Below, piece by piece: positions 35,861 to 46,529 of a stretch of 64,000 nt of DNA; positions within the stretch are counted from its first letter, which is position 1, and the number at the start of each line of letters is the position of its first letter. Source of the DNA: Uranotaenia lowii (lineage: Eukaryota; Arthropoda; Insecta; Diptera; Culicidae). The notes beneath the pieces were generated by a model, which worked only from the letters and a program-made list of their open reading frames with translations, searched no databases and was not told the DNA's origin. Made by a program: the position numbers and the translations under genes. Location of the stretch: NCBI RefSeq assembly GCF_029784155.1, contig NC_073692.1:318320641-318384640 (forward strand). Direction: 5' to 3'.

Positions 35861-36045
35861 CTCGGGTGGCCGAGGGAACGCAACTTTATTTCAGGTTTGG
35901 TAGAAAAACCGCAATGAATTATGCCTCTTGAAGCACGAAATAATGTTCTGAAAAGAACACCTCTTTCTTATTTCGGCTCCAGCAAGCAATTAAAACGCGA
36001 CGACAAATTTAAGTAGACTGAACTGCTCAACAGTCGAGCAAAGAA
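35861..36045 (-). promoter_or_regulatory. Jockey 5'UTR with presumed internal promoter
   Basis: The element begins at 36045 (minus strand TTCTTTGCTCGACTG) and runs 185 bp to the ORF1 Met. Full-length Jockey elements carry an initiator-type internal promoter here. GTTCAGTC and GTCGTCGCG words are present, but no motif is decisive. Confidence 0.4.
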
Positions 36046-36157
36046 TGACGATGCAACCTTTGTCCGGTAGGCCGCTGCTCGCTGATTGGCTGGCGTCCCT
36101 CTCGCGTTCATTTCCTCTCGCTCTCTTCTCAGTCCGATTGTCGGACTGAACACATAT

Positions 36158-36579
36158 AATAAGTCAACATAAAATATTTTGAATCCTTAAGATAAAAAAT
36201 GAAAACAATAAAGTCATAAGCTGCATTTTTAAAATTAATTTAGTATTCAGAAATGTATTGCTATCAATAAGTGAGAAAATTTTGAAAAACTGTAGCAGGA
36301 CTCTGAACTTGGGATTAGTTTATGAGGTTTTGACATCAGTTACGAGAAGATTGTTAGAATAAAATAACTTAACTTCAATAACAAATATTTATCAAAGAGC
36401 ATTGCTAAGGAAAATACAAGTTAATATTATTATAGTTATAAAATTTGCTTGCCTATTTAAAAACATTTCAAAATAACCGTGAAAAAGTTTATTATTTAAA
36501 AAAAAAACATTAGAACGTATCTAACAGAAAACCTCGACTTAGTGCGGGATTGAGTTTAAAAATATAACTTAAGATTGCA
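36158..36579. other. AT-rich sequence without a recognisable gene
   Basis: I see no gene or pairable repeats. Confidence 0.5.
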
Positions 36580-37345
36580 TGCTTGTAATCTTAATCATTC
36601 ATTCTAATATTAGACTTTTTCTCGAACATTAAATCCTTGATCCATTTTGAATAATGGGTACTTACTCAGATCTGAATCTTAAATCCTGACCTGACATTAT
36701 GATACAGGATCATGATCCAGCATTTTAATCTTGAACCCTGCTCTGATCCTAGATCTTAGACATATATTGTGGAATTTGATACTGAATTAGGATTCCAAAC
36801 CCGAAACTCAGTTTCTTTTTAATCGTGGACACTTATCCTTGTTCTAGGTTTTTTTCTCGAAATTCGATCCTGATGTCAATCCATGATTCTCGATACTGTT
36901 TCATCCTGGTCTTGATTTAGGATTCTGTACCCTGATCTTGGATATTTGCAAATCTCAAACCTGGATACAGATCCATGCTTTTGGATCCTTATCCAATCGG
37001 ATTATGAATAATGGATCTTGGTTTCAGATTCTGGTCCTTGAATTCTAATCCCGAATTCTGAGAATTCCTGAGAACTTCTGAGAAGATTCAAGATAGTCAT
37101 ATCATCCCTATATTTTAAATAGTTGATCCTTATCTTGAACTCTGGGTCATAAATCATGATCCTTCGATTCAGATCCTGGATTCAAATCCGGCATGATCCT
37201 GACTCTGGGTCTTGAAATCTCATCTTGGGTCCCGTTCCTGGATCCTGATTTTAGAATCAGGTCATGAAGTCTGGTGGTAATCTTGAATCCACATTATGGC
37301 TTCTTATCCTGATCTCAGATTTGATACTGTTCCCGAATCTTGCCC
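36580..37345 (+). repeat. Highly degenerate short-unit array (GATCCTGAATCTT-like)
   Basis: About 750 bp are dense in words such as GATCCTGA, GATCTTG, AATCCTGA, GATTCTG and TTGATCC, spaced about 10-14 bp apart without strict periodicity (for example GATACAGGATCATGATCC near 36700 and TCTGGGTCTTGAAATC near 37205). It is non-coding. It looks like an old, diverged satellite or expanded simple repeat. Confidence 0.65.
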
Positions 37346-37540
37346 GAATGTGCGTTCAAATAGACCTTTTCTTTTCGGAAAACTATTTGTAACTTTTGTT
37401 TTAACTAATAGTCAATGCTTGTTTATGTATTAACACTGTACAGACAACACGATCAATTTGCTATAATTATCCAGCAAACATTATTTTCTATGATTTTGAA
37501 GCACTTTCGAAAAAGTTTAGTTAATTTTTTGTTAATGTGT

Positions 37541-37600
37541 TCGGTCAAAGGTCAGCAACCTTCGGCTCGTAACTATCATAAAATTCTATATTTCAAGCAC
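37541..37600 (+). mobile_element. hAT-like left terminus fragment
   Basis: CAAAGGTCAGCAACCTTCGG resembles the widespread CAGTGGTCGGCAACC hAT terminus. A right-type terminus of the same family lies at 45570-45593. The flanks do not match as an 8-bp duplication, so they are probably unrelated solo ends. Confidence 0.35.
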
Positions 37601-37682
37601 TCAGATTCACTTTTTTGCTCTCTATGAGAAATATACAGAGTTGAAATTTCTTTAATCGTACTGAATTTGAATTTGAATTTAA

Positions 37683-37834
37683 CCCTTCGTGTCAAAAAGT
37701 AACAAATCTGCAACAATTAATGTAGGTAAAAAGTGAAAAATCGTATTTTTTCTTTTTGCTGATGTACTCATTATTTCCTAATTAATTATGTATAATGGTT
37801 TTGAGGAAAAATAAAAAAAAAATGAAATGAAGGG
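37683..37834. mobile_element. TTAA-flanked MITE, 152 bp, piggyBac-like
   Basis: The ends are CCCTTCGTGTCA and TGAAATGAAGGG, flanked by TTAA at 37679-37682 and 37835-37838. TTAA duplication with CCC...GGG ends is typical of piggyBac-mobilised MITEs. A sister copy is at 43415. Confidence 0.8.
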
Positions 37835-37838
37835 TTAA

Positions 37839-38545
37839 TTTTGAAAAGTATTGAAAAAATAACCTCGGTTATATCCTTTTCATTTGAATCAAAAACGGTA
37901 ATTATATTGTATCCTTAATACACACACCTCATAAGAACTCCAGATTGCATGATTTTAACCGGATTTTCAAAGAAAAAAAATGGGAAATGCCCAGCCGGTC
38001 CGGTTGCCTAGATATCGTGGGGAAAGACCCGGTTTTCTCCCGGATTATTTACATTTTTATGAATCTACAAATCTTCAACTTGCTTTAGCAAAATATATTC
38101 GCGTGCATTTTTTTCGGAATTGTGAGATAGGATTTGAACGCATTCACTTTAACATCATGCACAATATTAATTTACCGTGCTTGAATTAAAAGGAATCTTT
38201 CGGTTGCTTTGATTCATCTCAACATTTTTTAGAACTGGTATGAGGATTGCTTCAAAATTGATGAGATTTGGATCCAATTTGACGCAGTTTTAAACCGTTT
38301 GACAGTTAATGGAACACGAGTGGGGTTGCCAGTTTTTTCACTGGATTGGATCTTATTTCGTTGGTTCAATTTTTGTATAAATTAGACCTAAGAATAGACC
38401 ACAAATACAGATACTCTAATAAGAGATGACGAACCTGAAGAGAATCTATGCACTGAACCCTTTCCTTCCAATGGTAGCACAGGTGATCCACAACTTCGTG
38501 CAACTTTCTGCTTTGGATCAACACCATTTTCTCATCGAATGTGCA
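37839..38545. other. Unassigned sequence
   Basis: A short plus-strand frame at 37980-38189 and a minus frame at 38366-38677 show no domain; the latter partly overlaps the foldback element. No gene is called. Confidence 0.45.
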
Positions 38546-38546
38546 G

Positions 38547-40385
38547 TAGGGTGTCCCAAAATTGTATAATGTCTGGGAATCTGGTGGCTCACCCTCCAAA
38601 TGGTCGATAAGAATGTGGAGAACAAACTTTTGTAAGGCGCATACTAAAAAAATCATGTTTAATGGTTCCGCAAACACGATCTTTGAATAAAAGTAAACTT
38701 TAAAAAGATTAGATTCTTAATAAACTCTGGGTTTAAAAATTTTCTCAAAATTCATATATTTTATATCTTTTTACAATTTTTTTGGGGCTTAATACTACAC
38801 GAAAAAATGAAAAAGGAACCAAATTTGGATCAAAAGTGAAAATAAGCAAGCTATCCCAAGCAACCAAAAGTACGAATATCACTTAAGGAACGAACTAATA
38901 AGTTCATATATATGTAGCTGTACAAAAGTTCAGTGGAACTTTTTTGCTGTTCAAAATGTTTTTTCGAGGTCCATGGAACTTCATTCTTTATCAAGATCAT
39001 CCAATACTCAAAAAAAGCTTTAAAGTACTGTTTTGGTTTCTGTTTCTACTTTTTGGGAACTTTAAAGTTTGTATGAAGAAAAACAAACTACTTGTTACAT
39101 ACTTCTCATTTTTTTCAAAATCAAGTTGCTATCAAAGGGTTGCAAGTCTTTATGTACAGCTCAATAGTTCGTAAAAAATCTCTGTTGTACTATTTTGAAA
39201 ACTTGAAAGTTTTAAATTAGTTCCGACGGGCGTTCAAAAGAAAATCATCAAATCGAGTAAAATCGTTGCTTACTCATGGTGTTTATATAGGGCAAGAAGT
39301 ATGAATCTCGACTTTCAAGCGGTGAGCTCGGGTTTGAGGCTTGGTAAGAATATGTTTTTTGAATGTATTGTGAGTAAGTAACAAATATGGTTGATTAATA
39401 TGAATCAAATTAAAGCGGACTTGAGAAGGCAATTGAAAGGAGCGAAAGAGTATTTTTTTCGATTTTTTATGCTGCTTATAAAGTGGATTTTGAAGCTGGT
39501 TAGAAGTTGTTTGGCGATTTGTGCGAACTTTTTGTCAACTTTGAAGTTCGTTTAACTACTTAAAAATTGAACTGAAAAGAAATTGTTTTAAATAGCATAC
39601 TCGATTAAGCTGATCAAACCTGATAGAGGAATGTTATCCGAACTTTTGGTTGCTATTTTCAAGAAAAAAGAAATTTGGTTCAAAAATTTCGCTTTCAATT
39701 GAATAAAATGTGTGAAATATTTTTGATAAAAGTGCCTTTAAAGATGCAAATTTTTGTGCACTTTAACTTTTCTGAACAAACATTTTGTTTGTATCATAGG
39801 GTGAAGAGCTATTCTCTGTTTAATGCTTAATTAAAATTCCAATTTATGATATTTTATATTTCTTTTATCAAATTCGTATTAATAAATATCAACTTAAAAA
39901 TCAAACCACTTGTAAAATAAATGAAAATTTGAGCTGAATCTTACAACGGAAAAGGGTTGTACTGAATCTCAAGTGCGAAAGCGGTTCTGAGATACTGTGT
40001 TTTAAAGAAGCATAACAAACTGGCTTTCATCAAATACTTTTTTTCTTTACCAATCGATTGCTTATTTTTTTAAATATTATTAAAACTTTAATTATTTCAT
40101 TTGGAGACCTCAACTCGATTGGACTTAAAACAAGAAAAAGGTATGGCGGCTCAAAAATAGTATTTTGTTGGCAAATTGTTGTTTTAACATACAATGAGTG
40201 CATTTTACATCATTGCGTTTCATAGGACAATTTGTGACCAAAATAAAATATTTGAACAGCCATCACTTGAATTACGATACAATTTTCTTTTTTTTTTTTT
40301 TGACGTGTAGTTTCTAACCCAGAAAATTGTAAAAAAATATTAAAATAAATAGGTTTGAAGAATATTTTTGGACCAAGATTTTATA
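38547..40385. mobile_element. Foldback element, deleted copy 2
   Basis: It starts TAGGGTGTCCCAAAATTGTA and follows the left arm of the palindrome at 53853 through CAAAACTAGCAAGCTA-like sequence. After an insert (38859-39654) it continues with the arm to the palindrome centre near 40195. The right arm then runs only about 50 bp before jumping about 600 bp to its ACGTGTAGTTT block near 40302, and the outer end is lost. So most of one arm is gone, which has made this copy less self-complementary. No coding capacity. Confidence 0.8.
38859..39654. mobile_element. TIR element nested in foldback copy 2, about 0.8 kb
   Basis: The left end AGCAACCAAAAGTACG and right end CGAACTTTTGGTTGCT are inverted with one mismatch. 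The palindrome at 53853 lacks this segment, which gives the empty site (GCAAGCTATTTTCAAG). CTAT or GCTAT appears on both sides as a possible short duplication. The interior is AT-rich, with many ACTTTTTG and GTTCG words and no transposase. Confidence 0.75.
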
Positions 40386-40390
40386 TAAAA

Positions 40391-40870
40391 TCAGCTTATC
40401 CTTACATCCCTACCCTTATCATCATTCTGTTGTATTTTTGCTTGAATAATGAAAACATTATGGTCCGCGATCATATCGAAGCCGAAGTTTGGCATGCTGT
40501 ATTTCAGAAACCACTGGACTAAATTTAAAAAAAATTGTAGTAACCTTAAGTGTAGTGTTTAATTTTGTAGAATATAGTTTCATGATGGACTTTATAACAT
40601 CGAGTAATACTTCTAAATTAGGCCACAGCGGACAAAACGAGGATTCTCGTATTCGGTCCCGAAGGAATTATTTGAAACAAATTCATGAATAACATAGTAA
40701 AATATTAACTTTTTATTTCAATCCCATTCAGGTAACGTTTTTGGATCTAGTATAGAGATTCGTATTTCAAAAATTATGAAGAGCATACAAAGCATACAAT
40801 ATTTAATATGAAGTAGTGTAGATATATATCTATTTTTTATTATTTCAGATTTCAAAAACAATCACGAACA
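40391..40870. other. AT-rich sequence without a recognisable gene
   Basis: I recognise nothing in it. Confidence 0.5.
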
Positions 40871-41239
40871 ATATCTATTATATAAAATTCTCTTGTAACG
40901 GTGTTTGTAGTACTACTCCTCCGAAATGACCCAAACGATTCAAATGAAATTATTTTTAGAATATTCTGTAGCCATGCGAATCGGTTTATATCGAATAAAA
41001 ATAACAGAAAGTCGCATCAATTGTCCGTAATAATTAAATTTGTAGTTTTTTGAATGAAATTAAAGTCATGACATCCATTTTTGGAGATTTTCTTTCCTTC
41101 GGGCGCCGGGCGATTTGTTTTTCGTCTCCATGGTCGTCCAAGGCGTCGCAAGCAAACGTCGAGAGAGGATGGTAACGATGGCATAGCATACTGATGAGTT
41201 GAAATATTTGGGCGCGCATTTCTAAACCAAGCATAATTT

Positions 41240-43410
41240 CAATGCATGTGGTAGCGATATGAAGCCTAGATGTGTTTTTTTCTTCTTGATTCCTAGATCA
41301 TTTGTACAGCACATAGTAATGAATGACGCTCAGTTTGATATTTTGCCAATCAAATCAGTACCATTTCAACGATTTAAAAAAAAACTATTTTAAGTTCAGC
41401 AGAAATTGTTGTCTGAAAAATATGAACTTAGTACTGATGCATATAAAATTATGGTATGACTCTTTGCGGACATTTGAAAAAAAGAAAGTGGGAATACTTA
41501 CATACAATTTTATAATCCAATACCCCTAGAAACATTTTTCGAACATGTACAAATGTGTTTAACTGAAAATGTTTCGGGTGCCTTTAAATTTACAGAACAA
41601 CAACAAAATCCATTGAAGATGAACAGACATATGAGCTGAACAAGAGTCTGTCCTTTAAAAAGGATTATATAGGATTGATGTTTATTTTAAGGCCTTATGC
41701 AAAGAACTTTTTGATTTTCTGCAAGCATAAGTGAAAGTTATCAATAAAAATGAAAGAATTTTCATTTAAAAAATACACTTCAGCAAGTGCAAACGTTCAA
41801 CATTTACAAAAAATTTATACGTTATTCATATATACATGTTCACATTATTTCTTCATCTATAAACCGTTGAGCCCAATTAAACAATCTGACTAAATAAACT
41901 CAACTTTTTTTTTAAATCATTCACCGAAAAACTGTTTACAGGTTCCTATTTGTTTACACAGTATGCAAGTACGTACTTAACATGAAAGTGTGTTTATGTT
42001 TAACATATTTTGGCTACATAGAAGAGACTTTAGGTCCGCTTTTTTGTTGAACAGTTTTTCTGTGATTGATATTCCAGAAGCATTATTTTTTGATAGCAGA
42101 AGCAGAATTTTTTTTTTATAAGTTTTTATTATGACCTGAAAGTGTCGAAAATGATATTAACTCCTGTCATTTCACACGGTGAAACCAACGGTGGTAACGC
42201 GCCTTTTAGTCATGAAACATATACCTTTTAAGAATTATTTCTCCAAAATGATCAGAAAAGGTATGCTGAATGTTAAATCTGAAGCGGATATTCAAAATTA
42301 TTAAATGTCTATGTACATGAAGGTCTTATGGTAAAACAGTGTTCAGCGAAGTTGAAGTACCAAGCATTATTTTATTCTAGAAAAAACTGCAGATATATCA
42401 ATGAAAGTTGATAAAATAGATAAACAGAAAAAAGTATTAAATTTATTTCAAAGTCGCATCTGAAAAAGAGCAATGTGTTTTCACTTGCATCAGTAAATGG
42501 GACAAATGTACCTTTACTTAAATATTTCTTTTTGAAAGAATATGAAAGTTGAACTGTGATGATAGCAGAAAGACACTTATATGTTTTTAAAGGTTTCGAG
42601 GTATATTTACATGAAAACTTCCGGAAAAAAACGAATGAACTCATGGAATCATTGTAGCCTTAACAGATTAGCTCTTTCCGGTTTTTAAAAATTAAATAAC
42701 CTTTTCAGTTAGAATCTTAAAAAAACAATGGTTTAAATTGGAAAATATGTCCATTAGGATAAAAATGCAAATAAAATTACTGTAATTTGGTTGAATATAA
42801 AAAAATAAAACATATTTTTCCTCCTTTCAAAACCGATCGTTTTTTTTATTCATTGGGTAAATATTCAATGGAATATAATAAGCATTTTCTGCTGAAATTA
42901 TTAATAAAACGGTGAACTTTTTTTTGACATGGTTATGATGAAAATATGGATATTATTTAATTATCACTGCTTCCAAGGGTGAAAAAAGTGAACAAAAAGC
43001 TGCTTGAAAATGGTTAGTAAAAAAATCTCCTCTCCGAAGAAACTCGGGAGTTGAAAGTACTGCGTTAGGCATAATATTGGGCACCCCCATTCTGAAATCA
43101 TTTCATTTATTAAATGGTATTTAATAAATGAAACATACCATACAAACATAGATATTATCAACATAAAGTTATTTATGGAACAAGCTACAAAGAGTGGATT
43201 TTTTAAGCATGCTGCATGAGGCTTGCCAAGTTTGATGGTCACGTTGAGTGCTGTAAAACTCAAATTTTCAACGGGAAGCTGACACCATTCGGCAATATTC
43301 AAAGCATCCTAATCAAAGAAAAGTAGATTAAAAGTTTTCCTGTAAGATGCATGTAAGATTGATTGAGGGTAATGTTTTGATAATCTATGTAAAGACCCGT
43401 AGAATTGAGT
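41240..43410. other. AT-rich interior of the Helitron candidate, no gene
   Basis: Frames such as 42372-42644 and 42964-43302 have no recognisable domain or consistent coding bias. No captured exon is evident. Confidence 0.45.
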
Positions 43411-43414
43411 TTAA

Positions 43415-43569
43415 CCCTTCGTTTCATAAAGTAACAAATATGCAACAATTAATGTATGAAAAAAGTGAAATATCGTATTTTATTTTAATTTTTCTTTCTT
43501 GATGTACACAACATTTGCAACTGTTTGAAATGATTTTTAATGAAAAATAAAAAATCATGAAATGAAGGG
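43415..43569. mobile_element. TTAA-flanked MITE, 155 bp, sister of 37683
   Basis: The ends are CCCTTCGTTTCA and TGAAATGAAGGG, with TTAA at 43411-43414 and 43570-43573. The interior (AAGTAACAAATATGCAACAA) matches the copy at 37683 with scattered changes and small indels. Confidence 0.82.
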
Positions 43570-43602
43570 TTAAATTTTTAGGTTTGATTTCGATAGAATT
43601 AA

Positions 43603-44331
43603 GGGGGGGGTAGGGTCTAACGGGTTAAAAAAATCACCATTTTCACGATTTTTTTCTAGAGGTATCGTTCAAACAAATGTATTCAAATTTTTTGCATTAT
43701 ACAAAGCATTGTTAAAAGAACATTTAGTAATTTTTTCGCAGAAAAATATTGAAAAATGAGCCGGTGACGGATCACTTTCGAGGATGCCTTTTAGAAAACA
43801 GAATTTGCGGTGGACACTGTATCTCAGCACAGAATCATCTGAAGTCAAAAAATCAGAGCAAAATATTTTTAATAGATGTTTTTCTGGACCCCAACGTTTT
43901 TATTTAACTTAAAAATTTTTTTATGAAATTTTTGTGACTGTTTGAAGTAAAAACTACGATTTTTCACGAAAAAATCCGCCATTTTTGATCTGTAAAATCT
44001 CCCCAAAGTAAAAAAACAAAAAAAGAAAAACGTTGGGGTCTGGTATTTTATATGTAGAAAATATGCTCCAAATTTGAAAAGAATCGGATAAGTAGTTTTC
44101 AAATGACGATGTCCACGGACTTCAAAAATGTGCTTTCGAGAAATACGCTTTTGAAGTTTCTGCTCTTGCTTTCTTGCAGTATTAGATAGGAGGAGATAAA
44201 GGCCTATAATTTCTACAGTTTTGCTTCAATTGACTTGAAAATTTGACACAACATTCTTGAAATGTTTTACAATAAGAAAATAGAAAAATAAAAAAATCGA
44301 TGTTTTGAAAGTGTTAGACCCTACCCCCCCC
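43603..44331. mobile_element. TTAA-flanked TIR element, 729 bp
   Basis: The left end GGGGGGGGTAGGGTCTAAC and the right end GTTAGACCCTACCCCCCCC are inverted. TTAA flanks both sides (43599-43602, 44332-44335). The interior carries long A/T runs and no transposase. TTAA plus G/C-run ends suggest piggyBac mobilisation. It starts only 30 bp after the previous MITE. Confidence 0.85.
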
Positions 44332-44607
44332 TTAAGCGTGACAAGAAGGATATGTAAAAAAAACTAGAACATGTTCACGAAAGCGAGACGCCAAGTTAAA
44401 CATGGTAAGACGAAGTTTACCGGGTCAGCTAGTATTCAATATATATATATAAAGAAATATATTCATAATGTTAGTATTACAGCTTTTCCGATCCTTAAAT
44501 ATTTGCGTTATAAATTTATTCGTCAATTTCTCTCACGTTATTTATCTCCATCTATAACACATATAATAAAAATCAAAAATGATTCAAACATAAACTAAAT
44601 ACACGTC

Positions 44608-44698
44608 CATCTTTTATTGGACATATTAGGGTGCTAAGTTCATATAATTAGGCAATTATATATATGAAGTACCTGGATATGTCAACAATAAAAGATGG
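44608..44698. repeat. Hairpin repeat, CCATCTTTTATTG arms
   Basis: CCATCTTTTATTGGACATAT at about 44608-44627 pairs with ATATGTCAACAATAAAAGATGG at about 44677-44698 with one two-base bulge. A shorter hairpin (CAATATTAATC / GATTAATATTG) sits at 44855-44881. Confidence 0.6.
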
Positions 44699-45001
44699 AA
44701 AGTCTAATCATAACTACATGACCCATTTGGTCATGCGGCTATGATAAGGCGGGGCTTATTGACAAGGAAAGTTACCTCGGAATGTGCAGTTGCCATTCTG
44801 AAATGGGTTTCTGGAATTTCAATAGAGCTAACACCACCAGCACCCGCGATTGAACAATATTAATCAAACGGATTAATATTGGTTCTTTTGCATAACATAC
44901 CTGCCAGCTCAGGGGGTCGTTGGATGGATTATACATACATATACATACATACAAGAATATATATAAAATCAAATCTAAAAAGAGTGAACTTTTTTCGCGT
45001 T

Positions 45002-45103
45002 TGCTGAACCTCTAAATATACCTAAATAAAAGTTTGTTCTCCACATCCTAATCTACCATTTGGAGAATAAGCCCTCAGGTTATGCAATTTTGAGACACTC
45101 TAA
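45002..45103. mobile_element. Foldback element, right-terminal fragment, copy 3
   Basis: TGCTGAACCTCTAAATATA, AAAGTTTGTTCTCCACATCC, TCTACCATTTGGAG and GCAATTTTGAGACACTCTAA follow the right end of the palindrome at 55560-55671 with point changes. Only the outer 100 bp remain. Confidence 0.8.
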
Positions 45104-46529
45104 TTTGCAGGTATGAATGTGGAATCATTCCACAAAATTTGAAGGAAATCGGATCACTAATTTTTGCTCGGCAGATTAAAAGCTGCCCAAGTTGGATATT
45201 TTTCAAATTTTAATCAAGTCGTTATTTGATATTCAATAATGCTATAAACTGGATCTTTAAAGTTGATTGAAATTAAACATCTTTTATGCTACAATTTCAG
45301 TTGTAAAACAAAATTTCTATTTTTAAAACGTGAAAAACCACGTGGAAAGGAAATGTTGAATGGTAATACGACACTGATTTCAAAGAAATATCCAAGAGTT
45401 AGAAAAAACTCTAATGGTTTAAAAATTGTTATCGTAAAACATGTTTTACGATGTTTAAATTATATATTTTGTTTTTTTTTAATCTTTATTAAAAACAGCA
45501 ACAATAAATCTTTGATGGGTCTCTTTCGAACGCTGATATCTGAAAATTTGAAGTTTTTCGCTCTTTCGGCTCAAAAGGTTGCCGACCACTGCACTGTGCT
45601 AGGTAAATTCTGCGGTCATATCTTCGTTTTAGAAAATCATAGATTCTCATTAAATACATGTCTTTGCAGAGATTGGAATCGGGAATAGTCTGTCCAATAA
45701 TACTCAGAATAGTCTGTTAAAAGTATTTGTATTCACCAGTATTTTGATTACAAAGTGGCGTGGCTTTTTTGGTTGGTATCAGACTACTTTCTTTTGTTAG
45801 TAAGATGTCTTTCAATCAGTATGTTTTCTAAAGTAACAAATCTTGTGACATGAAAATTGAGAAAAGTATGAAAAACTTTCCGATTTTCATCCGTTCATTA
45901 GGAGGATCGGTTCCAAAATGTCATACTGGTTTGGTCCGAAATCGCACTCTAGTAAAACAAATTTTCGAACAACGCAAGCCTGGTCAAGAAAAACTTAAAA
46001 AATTTGAACTAAAATTAATCCGAATCATAGTGACAACAAATACTTCTGACATTAATCGGCCCGATGAAACAATTGCTTCCGATCTGAAAAATAGTCCTTC
46101 ATTAAAGTATCAAAGCTGTTGATAAAATGAACTAAAAAACTGTTAAAGCATTTTTCGCTCATATTGAACAATTAATCTACTTTTGTCTCTGTAAGAATTT
46201 TAAAATAACTATGGTATCTAACTATGATTGAAACCTTCATTTCCCTCTAAGAAAATTTTTTTACAATAGTTTTTTTTTATAATAATTAGAAATTGTGGAA
46301 CCCTCCGAGAAAATTAAATCGATTGACCGTTTTGAAATCTTTCTCAAAAGTTGACCCAACCGAACTGTGAGGAAGTTTTTTGAAAATGCATTGCTGCCTT
46401 TCATTGACCCTTTTTGTGTTCTTATATATTTAGATGTTATGAAAAAATAATAAAAATTTTGAAACGATTTTTCGAAGATTCACAGGACACCTCATCGTAA
46501 CAAAAAAATTTAAGCCCCAATAATGAATT
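45104..46529. other. No gene recognised; hAT-like end at 45570-45593
   Basis: TTCGGCTCAAAAGGTTGCCGACCACTG, read inverted, is CAGTGGTCGGCAACC, a classic hAT terminus. The partner was not found. The 141-residue plus-strand frame (45263-45688) crosses this end and has no recognisable domain, so I do not call it a gene. Confidence 0.5.

Larger units (their letters stand above)
29758..36045 (-). mobile_element. Jockey-type LINE, near full length, carrying an hAT insert
   Basis: On the minus strand the order is 5'UTR, Gag-like ORF1, ORF2 with endonuclease then RT, and 3'UTR with AATAAA near the end. The 12-bp direct repeat TGACGATGCAAC lies at 29746-29757 and 36046-36057 and fits a target duplication. 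Removing the hAT element and its duplicated 8 bp leaves about 4.35 kb, near the length of Jockey-clade elements. No oligo(A) tail is visible at the 3' end, which is unusual for the clade. The element inserted into an existing LTR, so it is younger than the LTR. Frameshifts and the insert show that it is dead. Confidence 0.85.
29281..36152 (-). mobile_element. Solo LTR split by a LINE insertion
   Basis: Two segments, 29281-29757 and 36058-36152, join into an LTR of about 572 bp. It starts TGTTGTAGCC and ends GTCGGACTGAACA, that is TG...CA. CATAT flanks both outer ends (29276-29280 and 36153-36157), the 5-bp duplication expected of LTR-element integrase. On the minus strand the left segment holds a TATAAATAG box and a downstream AATAAA, so I prefer that orientation; the plus strand also has weaker candidates. 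No internal gag-pol is present, so recombination between two LTRs probably removed it. It may be BEL/Pao or Ty3-type; ends alone do not decide. Confidence 0.8.
40874..44432 (+). mobile_element. Candidate non-autonomous Helitron, about 3.56 kb
   Basis: The 5' end reads A then TCTATTATATAAAATTCTC with GTAACGGTGTTTGTAGTACT and CTCCTCCGAAATGACCCAAA, a start shared by many animal Helitrons. The 3' end reads GGTAAGACGAAGTTTACC, a small hairpin, then GGGTCAGCTAG before T, fitting the CTRR end and A/T insertion site. No Rep-helicase frame lies between. Two TTAA MITEs (43415, 43603) are nested near the 3' end. Pairing these two ends is an inference; they could belong to two elements. Confidence 0.55.

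Noticed and set aside
37541..45593. One 8-kb hAT element with CAGTGGTC-type ends
   Set aside because: The flanking 8-bp words (TGTTCGGT, CACTGTGC) do not match, and several independent elements lie between the ends.
45263..45688. 141-residue plus-strand frame as a host gene
   Set aside because: It has biased composition and no domain, and it runs across a hAT-like terminus near 45593.
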